A program made the translations under genes and the position numbers. The notes beneath the pieces were generated by a model, which saw only the letters and a list, made by a program, of their open reading frames with translations, did not search any database and had not been told where the DNA came from. This document shows positions 1-55,110 of a DNA stretch of 64,000 nucleotides, in pieces (positions within the stretch are counted from its first letter, which is position 1; every line of letters starts with the position of its first letter). Source of the stretch: Erpobdella octoculata. Its lineage: Eukaryota; Annelida; Clitellata; Hirudinida; Erpobdellidae. The DNA is taken from contig OZ022245.1 of assembly GCA_963978895.1 (NCBI GenBank), forward strand, positions 18,384,414-18,448,413. The letters are read 5' to 3'.

Positions 1-1820
1 TGCGTGCGGTTAGTTAAATATGAAATAATCCATTTTAAGACAACTCCACAGATGCCATGAGTTTTTTCAAGTCTCTCAATAAGGATTCCATGGTCAACAG
101 TATCAAATGCGGCACTCAGATCTAAGAGACTCAGTAGCGACACCTTACCACTATCAGTAGCAACTGCCAGATCATTCACTACTTTGAGTCATGCAGATTC
201 TGTAGAGTAAAACCGGCGATACGCAGATTGGTTCGATGGGAGACTGCCAGAAAGACCTAGATGTACATTCAATCGTTTAGCAACAATCCGCTCTACCAGT
301 TTTGACATAAAGGTCAGGTTAGAGACTGGTCGATAGCTCTTCATGTCAGCAGGGTCAAGTCCGTCTTTTTTAATAAGCGGAGTCACAAGTGCTGACTTCT
401 GACTAGCAGGAAAATATCCTTCTTGTAAAGATCGAGTGCACATCAAAGCGACAAAAGATGCAATGTGGACACAACATTTTTTGATAATCCAAGTAGGGGA
501 TGGATCCAGTGAACAATATTTGTTCGGAGCAGCCATTATCAATTTTATTATCTCATCAGCCGTGACTGGTTGGAATTCATCCATGAACAACGTGCTGGTC
601 AAAAGTATAGATGGTGGCTTTGCAAGCGCTGTATGTGTTCTAACTTGCTCTACCTTGTCTTGAAAAAACCTCACAAACTGGTCTGGAGTAATAGAAGAGC
701 TCACATTAGATGAAGACTTTTCTTTACCATGAAGTGTTGACAAGTTACTCCAGAGCTTTTTTGGAGCTTTCTGATTAATGGCAATCCTGGCTTCCCAGTA
801 TTCATGCTCTTTTCTCTGGAACAAATATCGCATGGTCCGCAAGCCGTCAATCCATATAGATTTACTTGCCGTTGTGTGATGCCGACGATAAATCCGTTCA
901 AGTCGTCTCGTGGACCGCTTAAATGCCCGGCATTCACTATCAAACCATGGCGTTAGTAGATTTCGAGGTTTTCTTTTAATTAACGTAAACGGAGCGTGAT
1001 TATCGAGAAGCTTTGATAGAGTAGATGAATAGCACTGGAAAAGTTCATCAGTTGAATGATGATCAAAATTTTCTGGATTATGACAAAGTTCACTCAAACG
1101 TAAATCAGTCAGGAATGCATTATAATCAAATCTCTTCCATGAACGTCCCCAAAAAGTGGCAACAGGCTTAGTTGGAAACAATAGCATTAGATGATCAGAT
1201 AAGCCAGTTTCTTGCACAGAAACTTGAAGATCTACCATATCATCACGTGAAATCACGAGATCAAGCTGCCCTCCTAGCCGATGCGTTGGAATTGTCTCAT
1301 GAATAATCAAATTGAAAGAAGTTAGCAATTCATGCAGTTTCATTGCAATTATATCATTTTGTCTTTCAACGTGAATGTTCAGATCTCCAGTAATAACAAT
1401 TGGTCTACGGTATGTTGACAATATTTCCAAAAGGAAACAGAACTCATCAAAGAATTTCTTGGTTGCAGGCTTTGATCCAGGACGATAGACTGATAACAAT
1501 ACAACTCCAGTCTGATTGCTAGAGATATTACAACATAAAAATTCGAATGACGCAACTGGTGTTCGAAGATCAATTTCAGTCATAGACAAGCCATCCTTAT
1601 AAATAATTGCAATTCCACCATGATTTATCAAAGCCCGAGATTTGCTTGTATGGTCAGCAGGACGTGCCCGATCAAGACACTTGTAACCAGCAGGAGTAAC
1701 ACGGCCCAACAAAACGCCATCACCAGATTCATGCCAAGTCTCTGCTGCAACAAAAATGTCAATAGACTGAGACGCAATCAGATCACAGATTCGAGACGAT
1801 TTCTCTTTGATCGAACACAC
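1..1820 (-). pseudogene. LINE ORF2: endonuclease-reverse transcriptase, 5' two thirds
   Basis: This is ORF2 of a non-LTR retrotransposon, running leftward out of the window. The first 250 or so residues form an APE-type endonuclease, with an AETWHES segment, a VYRPGS segment and the catalytic GDLN segment. The start of the reverse transcriptase follows, with KSYRPVSNLTFMSKLVERIV and QSAYRRFYSTESA. Those motifs place it with CR1/L2-like LINEs. The open frame runs from 1820 to 189 and stops at an in-frame TGA at about 186-188. The same frame continues beyond it with LSLLDLSAAFDTVDHG, the first RT catalytic block, so the TGA is a nonsense change. YADD and the 3' end would lie left of the window. 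ORF1 lies directly upstream (1861-2667). Confidence 0.85.
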
Positions 1821-1860
1821 ATTATGAAAAGCAACAGACAGGCCAGCAAAAACTTCTTTA

Positions 1861-2667
1861 TTAAAAACTTTTCTTGAATTTTTGCAATTGATTACCCCGG
1901 ATGCAGTACCGAAAGGGCGAATCCTTAGCTAAATTTGCATTTAATTTGTTTCTTTCAAGTCTAAGCTGATAATCCAGTTGTCTTTCCGCTTCTGTTAAAT
2001 CCGGACTGATATAGACGGATTTATGGTCACTGTTTCTCAGAATTTTGGCAGCCATGAGAATCGGATTCCTAAGACTAACATCAGATAATTCTACCAAAAT
2101 TGGACCTGGTTTGCTTGTGTCTTTAGATCTTAGTCGTTTCAAATGTACAGGTTTTACCTCAGACTTACCGATTACATTCAAGATTTGTTTAACGGATTCT
2201 TCATCCTCAGTTTTTTTAGTAGCCTGGGCTGAGTTCGGTGACTCAGGGATACCGTAAACAATTATATTCTTTTTTCTTCTTTCACGATCCTTCAGTTCAT
2301 TTATTGAAGCATTAACAACAACCAACTGAGCAGCTGGCTGTTTTGTTTTTTGAGTACCGGCTTTCACCACTTGAACCCAGTCATTCACAATCGATGGGGA
2401 TTTTTTCTCGGTCTGTGCGACTGCCAAATCTGTTTTCAACTTGCAGATTTCATCAAGATTGATTTTGTCTTTACTTTCAAGTAGCGTTAATCGCTCCGAA
2501 AGTGATGAGACAAACGCCGAGATTTTGCCGCACCATTCATGCAGCATTTTCGAAGCTACTGAATGATTGCCTTGTCCAAAACACGGCCAATGTTTCTCAA
2601 GTAGAAAATCAGTATTCATTTTGTTTATAGCAATTAATTGAAATCCAATCAAATTAATTGTAAGCAA
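1861..2667 (-). CDS. LINE ORF1 protein (RNA-binding, coiled-coil type)
   Basis: This is the first ORF of the same LINE, about 40 bases upstream of ORF2. The frame is open for 268 residues. An in-frame methionine at 2619 (MNTDFLLEK) is the likelier start, giving about 252 residues. The N-terminal half has a leucine-rich, charged stretch compatible with a coiled coil (LSERLTLLESKD). The second half carries ERRKKNIIVYGIPES, the signature of the RRM-like domain of LINE ORF1 proteins, and a basic C-terminus (EAERQLDYQLRLERNKL). Such proteins bind the element's RNA and form the retrotransposition particle. I see no break in ORF1, in contrast to ORF2. Confidence 0.75.
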   Translation of the reverse strand: MLTINLIGFQLIAINKMNTDFLLEKHWPCFGQGNHSVASKMLHEWCGKISAFVSSLSERLTLLESKDKINLDEICKLKTDLAVAQTEKKSPSIVNDWVQVVKAGTQKTKQPAAQLVVVNASINELKDRERRKKNIIVYGIPESPNSAQATKKTEDEESVKQILNVIGKSEVKPVHLKRLRSKDTSKPGPILVELSDVSLRNPILMAAKILRNSDHKSVYISPDLTEAERQLDYQLRLERNKLNANLAKDSPFRYCIRGNQLQKFKKSF

Positions 2668-2836
2668 TAATATAATTATTTCGTAATAATATTAAGCAAA
2701 ACAATCGTTTAGGCAATAAATAATCTTTTAATTAATGTCTTGCGTAATATGATTAGTAAAGATTAGTGCTATTAGGCAATTAGCACGTGTTTTCTAACAA
2801 AAATCGTACAACCTAGCAAAAAAAAATATGAATATG

Positions 2837-2862
2837 AATATATATATATATATATATATATG
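2837..2862. repeat. (TA)n microsatellite
   Basis: A short TA run, with a second at about 2931-2942 that abuts the Helitron end. The rest of 2690-2943 is AT-rich with no recognisable gene. Confidence 0.9.
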
Positions 2863-2943
2863 AGCACATCACATCGTTTTAAAAAGTGGGGGGACAACTT
2901 TCTAGAACAAACTTTTCTTATTTTGTAATCTATATATATATAA

Positions 2944-3412
2944 CTAGCGGGGTACCCGGCGTTTCCCGGGGTTATTAGAGGTTTTTCTATTGTTTTTCTC
3001 TTTCGTACCATTTCCTTCCCCACTTGCTTTCCCGCTCCCGGTCGCTTTCCAGCTGCCGGCCGCTTTCCCGCTCCTGGTCTCTTTCCCGCTCCCGGTCTCT
3101 TTCCCGATCCCGGTCACTTTCCCGATCCTGGACGCTTTCCCGCACCCAGTCGTTTGCTTTCCTGTTCCCACTCACTCTTTCGCTCTCAGTTTCTTTTCCG
3201 TCCCCGCTTGCTTTCCCGTTCCTGATTCCGCTCATTTTCCAATTCTCGTTTCCGCTCGCTTTCCCGCTTCGCTCATTTTGTGACTGATTTTAATTTTTTT
3301 TACACTAATTTTCTCCCATTACTCAAGGCTGTGTGAAAATTTCATTACTATTGGATGAATGGTGTGGCAATGCATAAAGGACATACATACATACAGACAG
3401 TCATTTATATAT
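2944..3412 (-). mobile_element. Non-autonomous Helitron with internal minisatellite
   Basis: Read on the minus strand, the 3' end is a short hairpin (CCGGG, loop, CCGGG) followed about ten bases later by CTAG and a flanking T, the classic Helitron terminus. Inside is an imperfect CTTTCCCGCTCCCGGT-type minisatellite (about 3010-3260). The other end has the conserved block around ATGCATAAAGGACATACATA. At least seven further pieces of this family lie in the window: 3421, 11760, 12038, 12430, 36864, 37934 and 51673. Confidence 0.75.
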
Positions 3413-3420
3413 ATATATAT

Positions 3421-3625
3421 AGAAAATGACTGGCTGTCTATCTGTCTCTCTGTATGTCCTTTATGCATCGCTACACCATTCATCCAATCGTAATGAAATT
3501 TTCACTCAACTTTGAAAGTCAATGGAGGAAGGTTTTTGTGAAAAAAAATTAAAATCGGTCACAAAATAAGCGGAGCGGGAGAGCGAGCGGAAACGGGAAT
3601 TGGAAAATTAGCGGAATCAGTTTTT
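3421..3625 (+). mobile_element. Helitron fragment, head-to-head with 2944-3412
   Basis: The block TCCTTTATGCATCGCTACACC and the following CCAATCGTAATGAAATTTTCA match the inner end of the Helitron on the other side of the (TA)n at 3405-3420, in opposite orientation. It stops inside the GC-rich minisatellite and has no 3' hairpin. Confidence 0.7.
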
Positions 3626-4010
3626 GAATTTCAATTATTATTTTTTTATCAACACGTTCAAATATATTTTTAAGCATTTTATTATCTTGGACTAACTACC
3701 TCTTACAGATAAAAATTATTTAAAAAATTAAAATGTTTGATTGAAGCTCTGTGAGCATAATCAAAACTTTTAGGTGCTACAAAAATCAGCGTAATTTTAT
3801 GCTACGCTGTAGGAAAGTGTGTTCGTAAAACGAACAATGGTCCAAAATAGGTTAAAAACTATAAGAACATGTATATATATTAAAAATTACTCATGAGCTT
3901 AAAAGATGACATTCAGATTTCCTAGAGTAGCTTTTATCAGATAAAGTCTGATAATATTAAAGGGTTAGTTTTGTGATACTCTTATGACAGTGTGACATTT
4001 TCTCAAACAG

Positions 4011-47568
<43,558 letters not shown>

Positions 47569-47894
47569 TTTCAATGATTTGAGATATATTTTTCCGCATT
47601 TACAAAGCTTGCAAAATGACACCTAGCCATTTGCATGATTAAAAGCCAAATATTTTATACTTACTGATTATTGGAAATTATTAAGTGTTGTTTAGTTAGA
47701 GTTAAACACAACTTGGGTGGAAACTGGTGCATCTTTAGCGTGAAAAAATACAGCTTCGGAAATAAGTGGAAATCACGTTAATAATTATTAACGATTGTTA
47801 TTTTTTATTGGAGGTTGTCAAATAACGAAGTGCTGTGATTTTTATCCTTTTCTCCTCATAATAAATAATAGATCAATCTCCTTTCCTTTTCTTA

Positions 47895-48104
47895 AAGCCA
47901 GAAAGCCCCTGGTTTGATGCCGACTGTAGTCGGTCCAAAAGACTAAATCGTCCACTCGAACGGCGCCATTTGCCCAATAAACTGTCGTCGGATAAAATAG
48001 CCTGGCACTCCCAGTCCATACTCAAACGTCGATTGTTCCAGAAAAAGTGCTCAAGGTACCTTCGACATAAAATCGACGAACTGACCACGCGCGGTCCTAT
48101 CATT
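47895..48104 (+). pseudogene. LINE ORF2 fragment, host of the foldback insertion
   Basis: Encodes PWFDADCSRSKRLNRPLERR, then WHSQSILKRRLFQKKCSRYL. This is the segment between endonuclease and RT of CR1-type ORF2 (PWFDxxC...RR..R). The frame appears to resume after the foldback element at about 49417 (GDASPTPASELNFF). Confidence 0.65.
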
Positions 48105-49408
48105 ACTGGAGTGAAGCTAGCAGACGGTCGTTGTATGGCGATAGATGTATCTTAATGTATGGGTGAAGCTAGCAGACGCTCAAATGAATTTATTTTTTTA
48201 AAAAGAAAAAGTATCGGTAATAGAAGAAATATACTTTATATAATCAAATATGTAAACAGATTTGTGACACTATTTACCGAAAAAAATGACTTTGATGAAA
48301 TGTAAACAAATAATGGAAGCGCTTCTGTTCCATAGTGAAACACCGCTGAACTTTGACAGACGATATCTCGGTAACTAAGATTTACAGAAATTTTTTATTT
48401 AGCTTTTTATATTTATCTATAGTGATATTATACTTGTGCAAAGTTTCGTTTTGACACAATTTGTTTTAATATCTGGCCGACTCAGGAGAAAATGTACGAG
48501 TTTGGTCGTCTCTACAGTGAAACACCGCTGAACTTTGACAGACGATATCTCGGTAACTAACATTTACAGAAAAATATTTTTACATTTTTACTATTTAACT
48601 AGAGTGTTATAATAAGTGTGCAAAATTTCGTTTTGACACAAGTTGTTTTAATATCTGGCCGACTCAGGAGAAAATGTACGAGTTTGGTCGTCTCTACAGT
48701 GAAACACCGCTGAACTTTGACAGACGATATCTCGGTAAAAATGTAAAAATATTTTTCTGTAAATGTTAGTTACCGAGATATCGTCTGTCAAAGTTCAGCG
48801 GTGTTTCAGTGTGGAGACGACCAAACTCGTACATTTTCTCCTGAGTCGGCCAGATATTAAAACAACTTGTGTCAAAACGAAATTTTGCACACTTATTATA
48901 ACACTCTAGTTGAATAGTAAAAATGTAAAAATATTTTTCTGTAACTGTTAGTTACCGAGATATCGTCTGTCAAAGTTCAGCGGTGTTTCAGTATGGAGAC
49001 GACCAAACTCGTACATTTTCTCCTGAGTCGGCCAGATATTAAAACAACTTGTGTCAAAACGAAACTTTGCACAAGTATAATATCACTATAGATAAATATA
49101 AAAAGCTAAATAAAAAATTTCTGTAAATCTTAGTTACCGAGATATCGTCTGTCAAAGTTAAGCGGTGTTTCACTATGGAACAGAAGCGCTTCCATTATTT
49201 GTTTACATTTCATCAAAGTCAATTTTTTCGGTAAATAACACTTGTGTCACAAATCTGTTTACATATTTGATTATATAAAGTATATTTCTTCTATTACCGA
49301 TACTTTTTTTAAAAAAAAAATAAATTCATTTGAGCGTCTGCTAGCTTCACCCATACATTAAGATACATCTATCGCCATACAACGACCGTCTGCTAGCTTC
49401 ACTCCAGT
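48105..49408. mobile_element. Foldback element with about 640-bp inverted arms and 8-bp target duplication
   Basis: The left end ACTGGAGTGAAGCTAGCAGA is answered by its exact complement at 49389-49408. The flanking octamer CTATCATT occurs at 48097-48104 and 49409-49416. The two arms are near-perfect inverted copies meeting around 48740-48770. Each arm contains about three tandem copies of a unit that includes GAAACACCGCTGAACTTTGA and CAGACGATATCTCGGTAA. GAAGCTAGCAGACG occurs twice near each end. There is no coding sequence. The 8-bp duplication fits hAT, P or MULE. Confidence 0.9.
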
Positions 49409-49795
49409 CTATCATTGGGGATGCATCCCCCACACCAGCCTCAGAGCTCAATTTTTTCCAATGAATAAATAAAGTTAAACGTACACCAAACAACCCCTTT
49501 CCCAAACACCAACTATCTAACCTAGATAGTTATAAAATATGAAGAAATCTGTGGGCATTAGCAATGCGAAATTATTATCTCATTACTATACCTAAGTAAG
49601 ATATGCTTGACCAACCGAAGGCAATTTTGTCCTGCCTGCCAACCAGCTTATAAATGAGGATATCCAGCTAAGGTGATTCTCATTTGGTTTCAGTTGTTTT
49701 CGGGTTTTCTATTCTTCGTTGTTTCCTTGCGTTAATCGTTTAAAAATTTTTCACATTTTATCATTTTTGATACTTTGTGAAGCAACATTATTAGT

Positions 49796-50154
49796 TTATA
49801 AATTGGCGCATTCAGCTTTTTTATTTAGGCGTGCGTGCCAACTTTCACAATCGTTATTTGTCCTGGCGCAACGTCTATAGCACGACCATGACTGCGGAGG
49901 CCACATTGGATTTCTCAACCATGTTTCGTCAATGTAATTCAGTATTGGTTCCAACGATTCATTTGATCTGGCTTTCAAATTATTAAAAGCTTCTTCAATT
50001 TTGTTAGCCGGTAAAAATGGAAGGCTAATAATTCTTCGCAAATTTTTATACATATTGTCTTTTAGCATATATTGTTGGGCTAAACCCACACTCTGAATTT
50101 TTCTATAAACAGATTGGCTCCGGTGAAATGAACAACCTTTAATAGGTGAATAAA
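49796..50154 (-). pseudogene. MULE transposase C-terminal fragment
   Basis: The minus strand encodes KGCSFHRSQSVYRKIQSVGL, then IISLPFLPANKIEEAFNNLK and ARTNNDCESWHARLNKKA. The CxxFH.xQ..(Y/W)RK(I/V)Q motif is the end of the MULE catalytic domain (C/H after the third acid). RTNN..E.WH.RLN is the conserved motif that follows it. The frame opens at 50227, but the first 25 residues come from the neighbouring MITE end. The catalytic aspartates are not present. Confidence 0.75.
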
Positions 50155-50895
50155 GGGTAAAGTTTCCCACGGACGGCCCGTGTGGCGGATTAATACATAA
50201 TTCTCGGCTATAATTAACTATAAACACGATTAAAAGTAAACACTAGTTTAAAAATTATGATAATTAGTATAAGTAATTTATTTAAAATGGGAAAATGTCA
50301 TATAAAAAAATAAATAATGTAATTGTAACTTATGTACGTTTGAGTTTTAAGGAAAAGTTTAAACGAAGGATTTGAAGGAAAAGTTTAAACGACGCAAATA
50401 CATATTGTTCGCTTACAAATATTCAAATTTCGACGTTGCTTCGAATAAACTACTTTTTTTAACATTTATTTTTTAGTTTTTCTTCATTAAAAATTTGAAA
50501 TTTTGTTTATTTAAAGAAGTTAACTTAGTTTAATAATTTCCAATTTTCTTACTTCTTGCAAACCGTCCCGAGTTAACGGGCGGTGAGTTTTAAAATTTTA
50601 ATGGAATTTTTATTTACAACTGATAGTTTGTTTTTTAAATAAAATTTTATTATAAACTAATTTTATTTATTTTTTATTCATTTCATTCATACGATCATCG
50701 TACCTCACCACTCCCAACTACGATGTAAATAGGGCTTGGAAGGGTACTACTTACGTTTTCAAAGTCTCTCAAATTACGATAAATGTTTTTTTTTAAATTA
50801 AAATTGGTATTAAATTTGTTTTTTTATGTTATTGTGACAAAATAAAAATAATACGATTATTTTTCGGCACGGGCCGTCCGTGGGAAACCTTACCC
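50155..50895. mobile_element. MITE-like element with about 28-bp inverted repeats
   Basis: The left end GGGTAAAGTTTCCCACGGAC continues GGCCCGTG. The right end, reverse-complemented, reads GGGTAAGGTTTCCCACGGAC then GGCCCGTG. A sub-terminal block (TTCTCGGCTATAATTAACTA) is shared with the MITE at 59022. The interior is AT-rich and non-coding. I see no flanking duplication, so one side may be rearranged. Confidence 0.65.
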
Positions 50896-50920
50896 GGGAA
50901 ACGATGTCTATTTTCACCCC

Positions 50921-51158
50921 AAATTAATTGAATAAAAAATAAACTAAAAATGTCCGCCCCTTCGAACAAATGTTTTCTTGTAGAGAAATATCAGCTTGAT
51001 TAAACAGTGCAAAAATTATTTTGAAATATTTATTGACACTTTATGAAAAATGCCTTCCACGACTTGACCTTACAAATATGTTACCGACACAGCCAATCAG
51101 AAACAAATTAATAAAAAATAAAATAAAATTATCCGCCCCTTCAAACAAATGTATTCTT
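50921..51158 (+). repeat. Tandem-repeat target DNA, left flank of the ISL2EU element
   Basis: Shares CAAATTAATTxAATAAAAAA, TCCGCCCCTTC and CTTGACCTTACAAATATGTT with 63407-63567. It ends at GTATTCTT plus the AT target dinucleotide. Confidence 0.8.
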
Positions 51159-51245
51159 ATTGACTATTCTCTCTAACTTTGTGCTTTCTTTGCTATGGGG
51201 ATGTTTAACTTCCGGTCTTCTGTTGAGCGTTTAACTGTAATTGAA

Positions 51246-54200
51246 ATGAGCCTTTCGGTTGTTCCTAATTTTACTTTTGAAGACGTAGAAAGATTTTTCA
51301 AAATGAAAAATAGGTAATCCTGCAGTATTATTTTACATGTCTGGTAATCCTGCAGTATAGCGTCCTGAACCGATTTCGATGAAAAAACGGTTTAAAAAAC
51401 TGTTTAATAGAATAACCATAGAACATTATCAAAACATATTACGAACAAGTATTTTACAGAAAAACTTACTAAAAACCGACTTTAAGCAAAAATATCCAAA
51501 GGCAGTGTTGACACGCGGAATAATACAATTCAAGGAATGAAAAGCAAGGAAGAGTTAATATTCAAATAAAATAACATAATAAAATAATAAATACAATTTA
51601 AAAAGTTACAAATAAATTTTTAATTATTTAAATTTTAAAAAATCAGAGCGCTGAGTGGAAATTTATCTATGACTAGCGGGGGATCCAGCGTTGCCCGGGG
51701 TTTTCCCATTATTTTTCTCTCGCTCCCGTTTCCTTCCCCGCTAGTTTTTTCGCTTCCGATCGTTTTCCCGCTCCCGATCGTTTTCCCGCTCCCGATCGTT
51801 TTCCCGATCGCGTTGCCGTTCCCGGTCGCATTCCCGCTCCCGATTGCTCTTCTCTTCCTGGTCGCTTTCTCGCTCGCTCTTTTGCTCTCCAAACGATTCT
51901 GCTAGCCACATGACCTCTAAAACTCAAAATTTCTGCTCCAAGAAATATGATAGAAACCGTACCAAAGACAGCCAAGTCGCCAAGTACTTTTACTTTGATA
52001 TTATTTTAATTTTTCTTGGTGTTCTGTTGCTAATTTATTGTTTTCAAGGTTTTTTTAATTTTTCTTAAGGCAATTTGACATAAAGCGCCGCATTTAAAGA
52101 AATGGTTTTAGACATGGAGCGGGTTACGCAACTCGTACTTCTAAAGCAAACTAATATTTTTCAATTTTTTACTTCCAAAATTTTTTATATTTTTTTCCCT
52201 AAATTGTCTATTTTTATTTTAAATGTGTTTAAGTTTTATTACCTTTATTCCTACTGTTCACTTCTATCGCTATTGACAAATAGATCTTCATCGGGAACTA
52301 CGTTAAGTTCGGGAGTAATTTATAAATGTTCTAAAGTGCTATAATTTGTGTTTTTTTCAGTTATTTATGTTGTAATTAGTCTTTATTTTCCTTATTTATG
52401 TTTTAAAAATCATTTACGTTAAAAAACCGGCCATTTTTCATCGAAATCGGTTCAGGACGCTATACTGCAGGATTACATGTCTTATATCAAAGGATATGGT
52501 TGGTTAAAGGATATAAATATTTTGTGGAAGAGTATATTCACGACATCAAAAGTATGGTTACCAAGATAGTCTAGCTAGGGCAGCTAGGACAGTCGCCGAT
52601 TAGCAATATTGTAAAAAATTAACGTGCGATTGCACTTTTAATAAAATATAATACTATTGAACATAAGCTAATCTATCGTTTTACTTTCATCTTGATTTAA
52701 ATTTAGTATTTAGTGGGGTTAAAAAAAGAAAAGAAAACGAATTGTATATCTCATCAGTGTATAAGTGTATATTCTCATTCTTTTAATAAACCAAGTTTCA
52801 GAATTCAGTGAGAAGCTTGTTGTAAGCAGTAAATGCTTCCGAAGTCAGAAAAAAACTGCTACTGCCCACATAATTCAAGTAGATTATTTATAATTTGTAT
52901 CCACTGGTTTTTTAGTTTTGCCAGAACTGTGTTGATGGAATTAATTATTCTCAATAGTTTTTCATAAAACATTTTAAATTTAGTTTTTTTTTCAATCCTG
53001 TTTAAAATTTAAGTTGACTTATTGTTGGTTTAGGTTCAATTTAAAAATGGAGAAATAGACATGACAAGCTGTTCTTGTGCAATTGGTCTGGGAGGATGTT
53101 GTGGTCATGTTGTGGGGTTGTTGTACCAACTTGCAGATTACAAAAAAAGAAATTGCTCAGAGATTCCAGATGTTATTGTTTTATTTATTTTTCAGTTTCA
53201 TTACAGACAATTTATTTTGTCAAAAACAATAATAATATACAAAACTTTAATTCAACTTAAAATGCTATATTTTAAAAATAATCTCACAGATTTTGCCTTG
53301 TACATCAAAAGAACAGCAATGGCACAAGCCAAGGGGGCACAAAATTCAAGGCGAGAGTGTTTCGAGCATACAATTAAGAAGTACAGTAAAAAAATGTTTT
53401 AAAAGAAAAGGAATTTCTTCTACTCTTACTTACAACCCGATTCCATTATTACCCCCAAAGGAATTTGAATTGGCTAATGCAATTATGTTGTCTGGTTAGC
53501 ATGAGTTCTTTAACTAAAAATAAATAAGCAAAATTTTTTAAATTAAAATGAATATAATACAATTTAATTTGTGTAAATAGGTATCAAGTCTTCCTTCCCT
53601 TTTTCAATATCATACAGCACTGACATCAACACAAAGCTCACGGCCTTTGGGGAAGTACCTTCTACATGTCCATTAGCTTTTCTTTTAAATGAGCCTGAAG
53701 AGTGTGTGGATGAGTATCCACAATTTCCTCTAAATAACTACTTGTCCAACACTTTTTGTTATACTATGACAAAAGAACAAAGAATGAGGTTTGATTCAAT
53801 GACAATAGATGTACATATGTGCAATATTAATGAACGTGCCACAAGAAATCAGAGTTACATTCCAGCATGGCATTGGTTACGAAGAAATCGCATTACAGCA
53901 TCAATCTGCGGAGATATATTCAGCAGAAGAAAAGGTAAAATAAAAGACATTTCTTAGATAGTTTATCAGACTATTAATATACATTCATTAACATTTTTTA
54001 GATTTTGATAAATTGGCAGCGAGGCTCAAACATGGAAAAATTATAACCACCCAAGACATGAAAAGGGGAATAGACATGGAACCTGTTGCAGTGCAGAGTT
54101 ATTTAAATGTAAACAAATAGAGCTGATTTCTTCAGATGGTTAAGGGCTATACATTTAATTTTTTTTTTGCAGATACACCTTAATGCAAAAGTATTTAAAT

Positions 54201-54547
54201 GCGGACTGGTAATTAACCCTAGTTGTCCTTATCTGGCTGCTTCACCGGACAGAAAAGTTATTGACTTTAATGAATACGGTCTTTTAGAAATTAAATGCCC
54301 AAACCCTCAGAAAAATCTCTCCGCTTTGCCTTATCTGCTAAACACTGGAAATGGATTTTATTTGAAAAAAACGCACAAATATTACTATCAAGTGATTCAA
54401 CAACTTGCAGTAACTGGATGTGAATGGTGTGACTTTTTCGTGTATAAATCTGATGAATGTCATTGCGAACGAATTTATTTTAATCAAGATGTTTGGGACA
54501 TGGTTAAGGAAAAACTAGATTTTTTCTTTTTTACTTTTTTTTTGTAG
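51246..54547 (+). CDS. ISL2EU SWIM zinc finger / YqaJ exonuclease, eight exons
   Basis: Join 51246-51313, 52493-52551, 52802-52878, 53034-53171, 53290-53494, 53581-53934, 54002-54108, 54173-54547: 1383 bases, 460 residues, with phases agreeing at each junction. An upstream in-frame ATG at 51195 is possible. Exon 1 encodes NFTFEDVERFFKMKN and exon 2 VKGYKYFVEEYIHDIK. Exon 4 holds a SWIM finger (CSCAIGLGGCCGHV). Exon 5 has CTSKEQQWHKPRG. Exons 6-8 form a YqaJ nuclease: WLRRNRITAS, GIDMEPVAVQSYL, LAASPDRKV with the catalytic Asp, and LEIKCP with the Glu-x-Lys pair. ISL2EU elements are known to pair such a nuclease with their transposase; its role is unproven. Donors at 53171 (GTTATT) and the acceptor at 52492 are weak. 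Intron 1 contains a 1.1-kb insertion. Confidence 0.82.
51343..52472. mobile_element. TIR element in intron 1 of the YqaJ gene
   Basis: TAATCCTGCAGTATAGCGTC and CTGAACCGATTTCGATGAAA near 51346-51383 are repeated in inverse order at about 52430-52473. TTACATGTCT flanks both sides (51333-51342 and 52473-52482), suggesting an 8-10 bp target duplication. A Helitron 3' piece lies inside. A further GGTAATCCTGCAGTATTA just outside the left end (51313) is unexplained. No transposase. Confidence 0.7.
51673..51905 (-). mobile_element. Helitron 3' fragment, minus
   Basis: CTAG at 51673 with AGCGTTGCCCGGGG (3' hairpin reversed) and a CGTTTTCCCGCTCCCGAT-type minisatellite (51730-51860). The inner end is missing. 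It is nested in the TIR element. Confidence 0.7.
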
Positions 54548-55110
54548 AGAATGAAATTTTGTTTATACAATCAAGAGCATTTAAAACGAAATGTTATAAA
54601 CGTGTACATCCTCCCAGACCGATTGCACAAGAACAGTTTGTCATGTCTATTTGTCCATTTTTAAATTGAACCTAAATGTTATAAACGTTTATTGTTACAT
54701 TAATAATACATTGCATGATAATGTAATAATACACTAAATAATGAAAAAAACTTGAGAAATAATTGCTGAAATAAAATATAAAAATGATAACAAATGACTA
54801 TTTATAGAGCAATGAAAAATGTTATTTTGTGGAACAAATTAAAAAAATTAAGATACAGCGTCTCAGCATAGTCATATCAAGTTGAAGAATAGGAAAATGA
54901 ACTCAAGGAGTAATTGCTAAATACAGTAACATAAGCATGCAAGACGATAACAAATCTTGAAGAACAAACAGCAAAGATGACTTTAAAGAAAAATGAAAAT
55001 TTTAAAATTAAGATACAGTGACTCAGCATAGTCACTAAAAAGGACAATAACTAAAAAAAATTAACCAACTCTAAAACAGAAACCTAACCAAAAATAATAT
55101 TTCAGAAATC

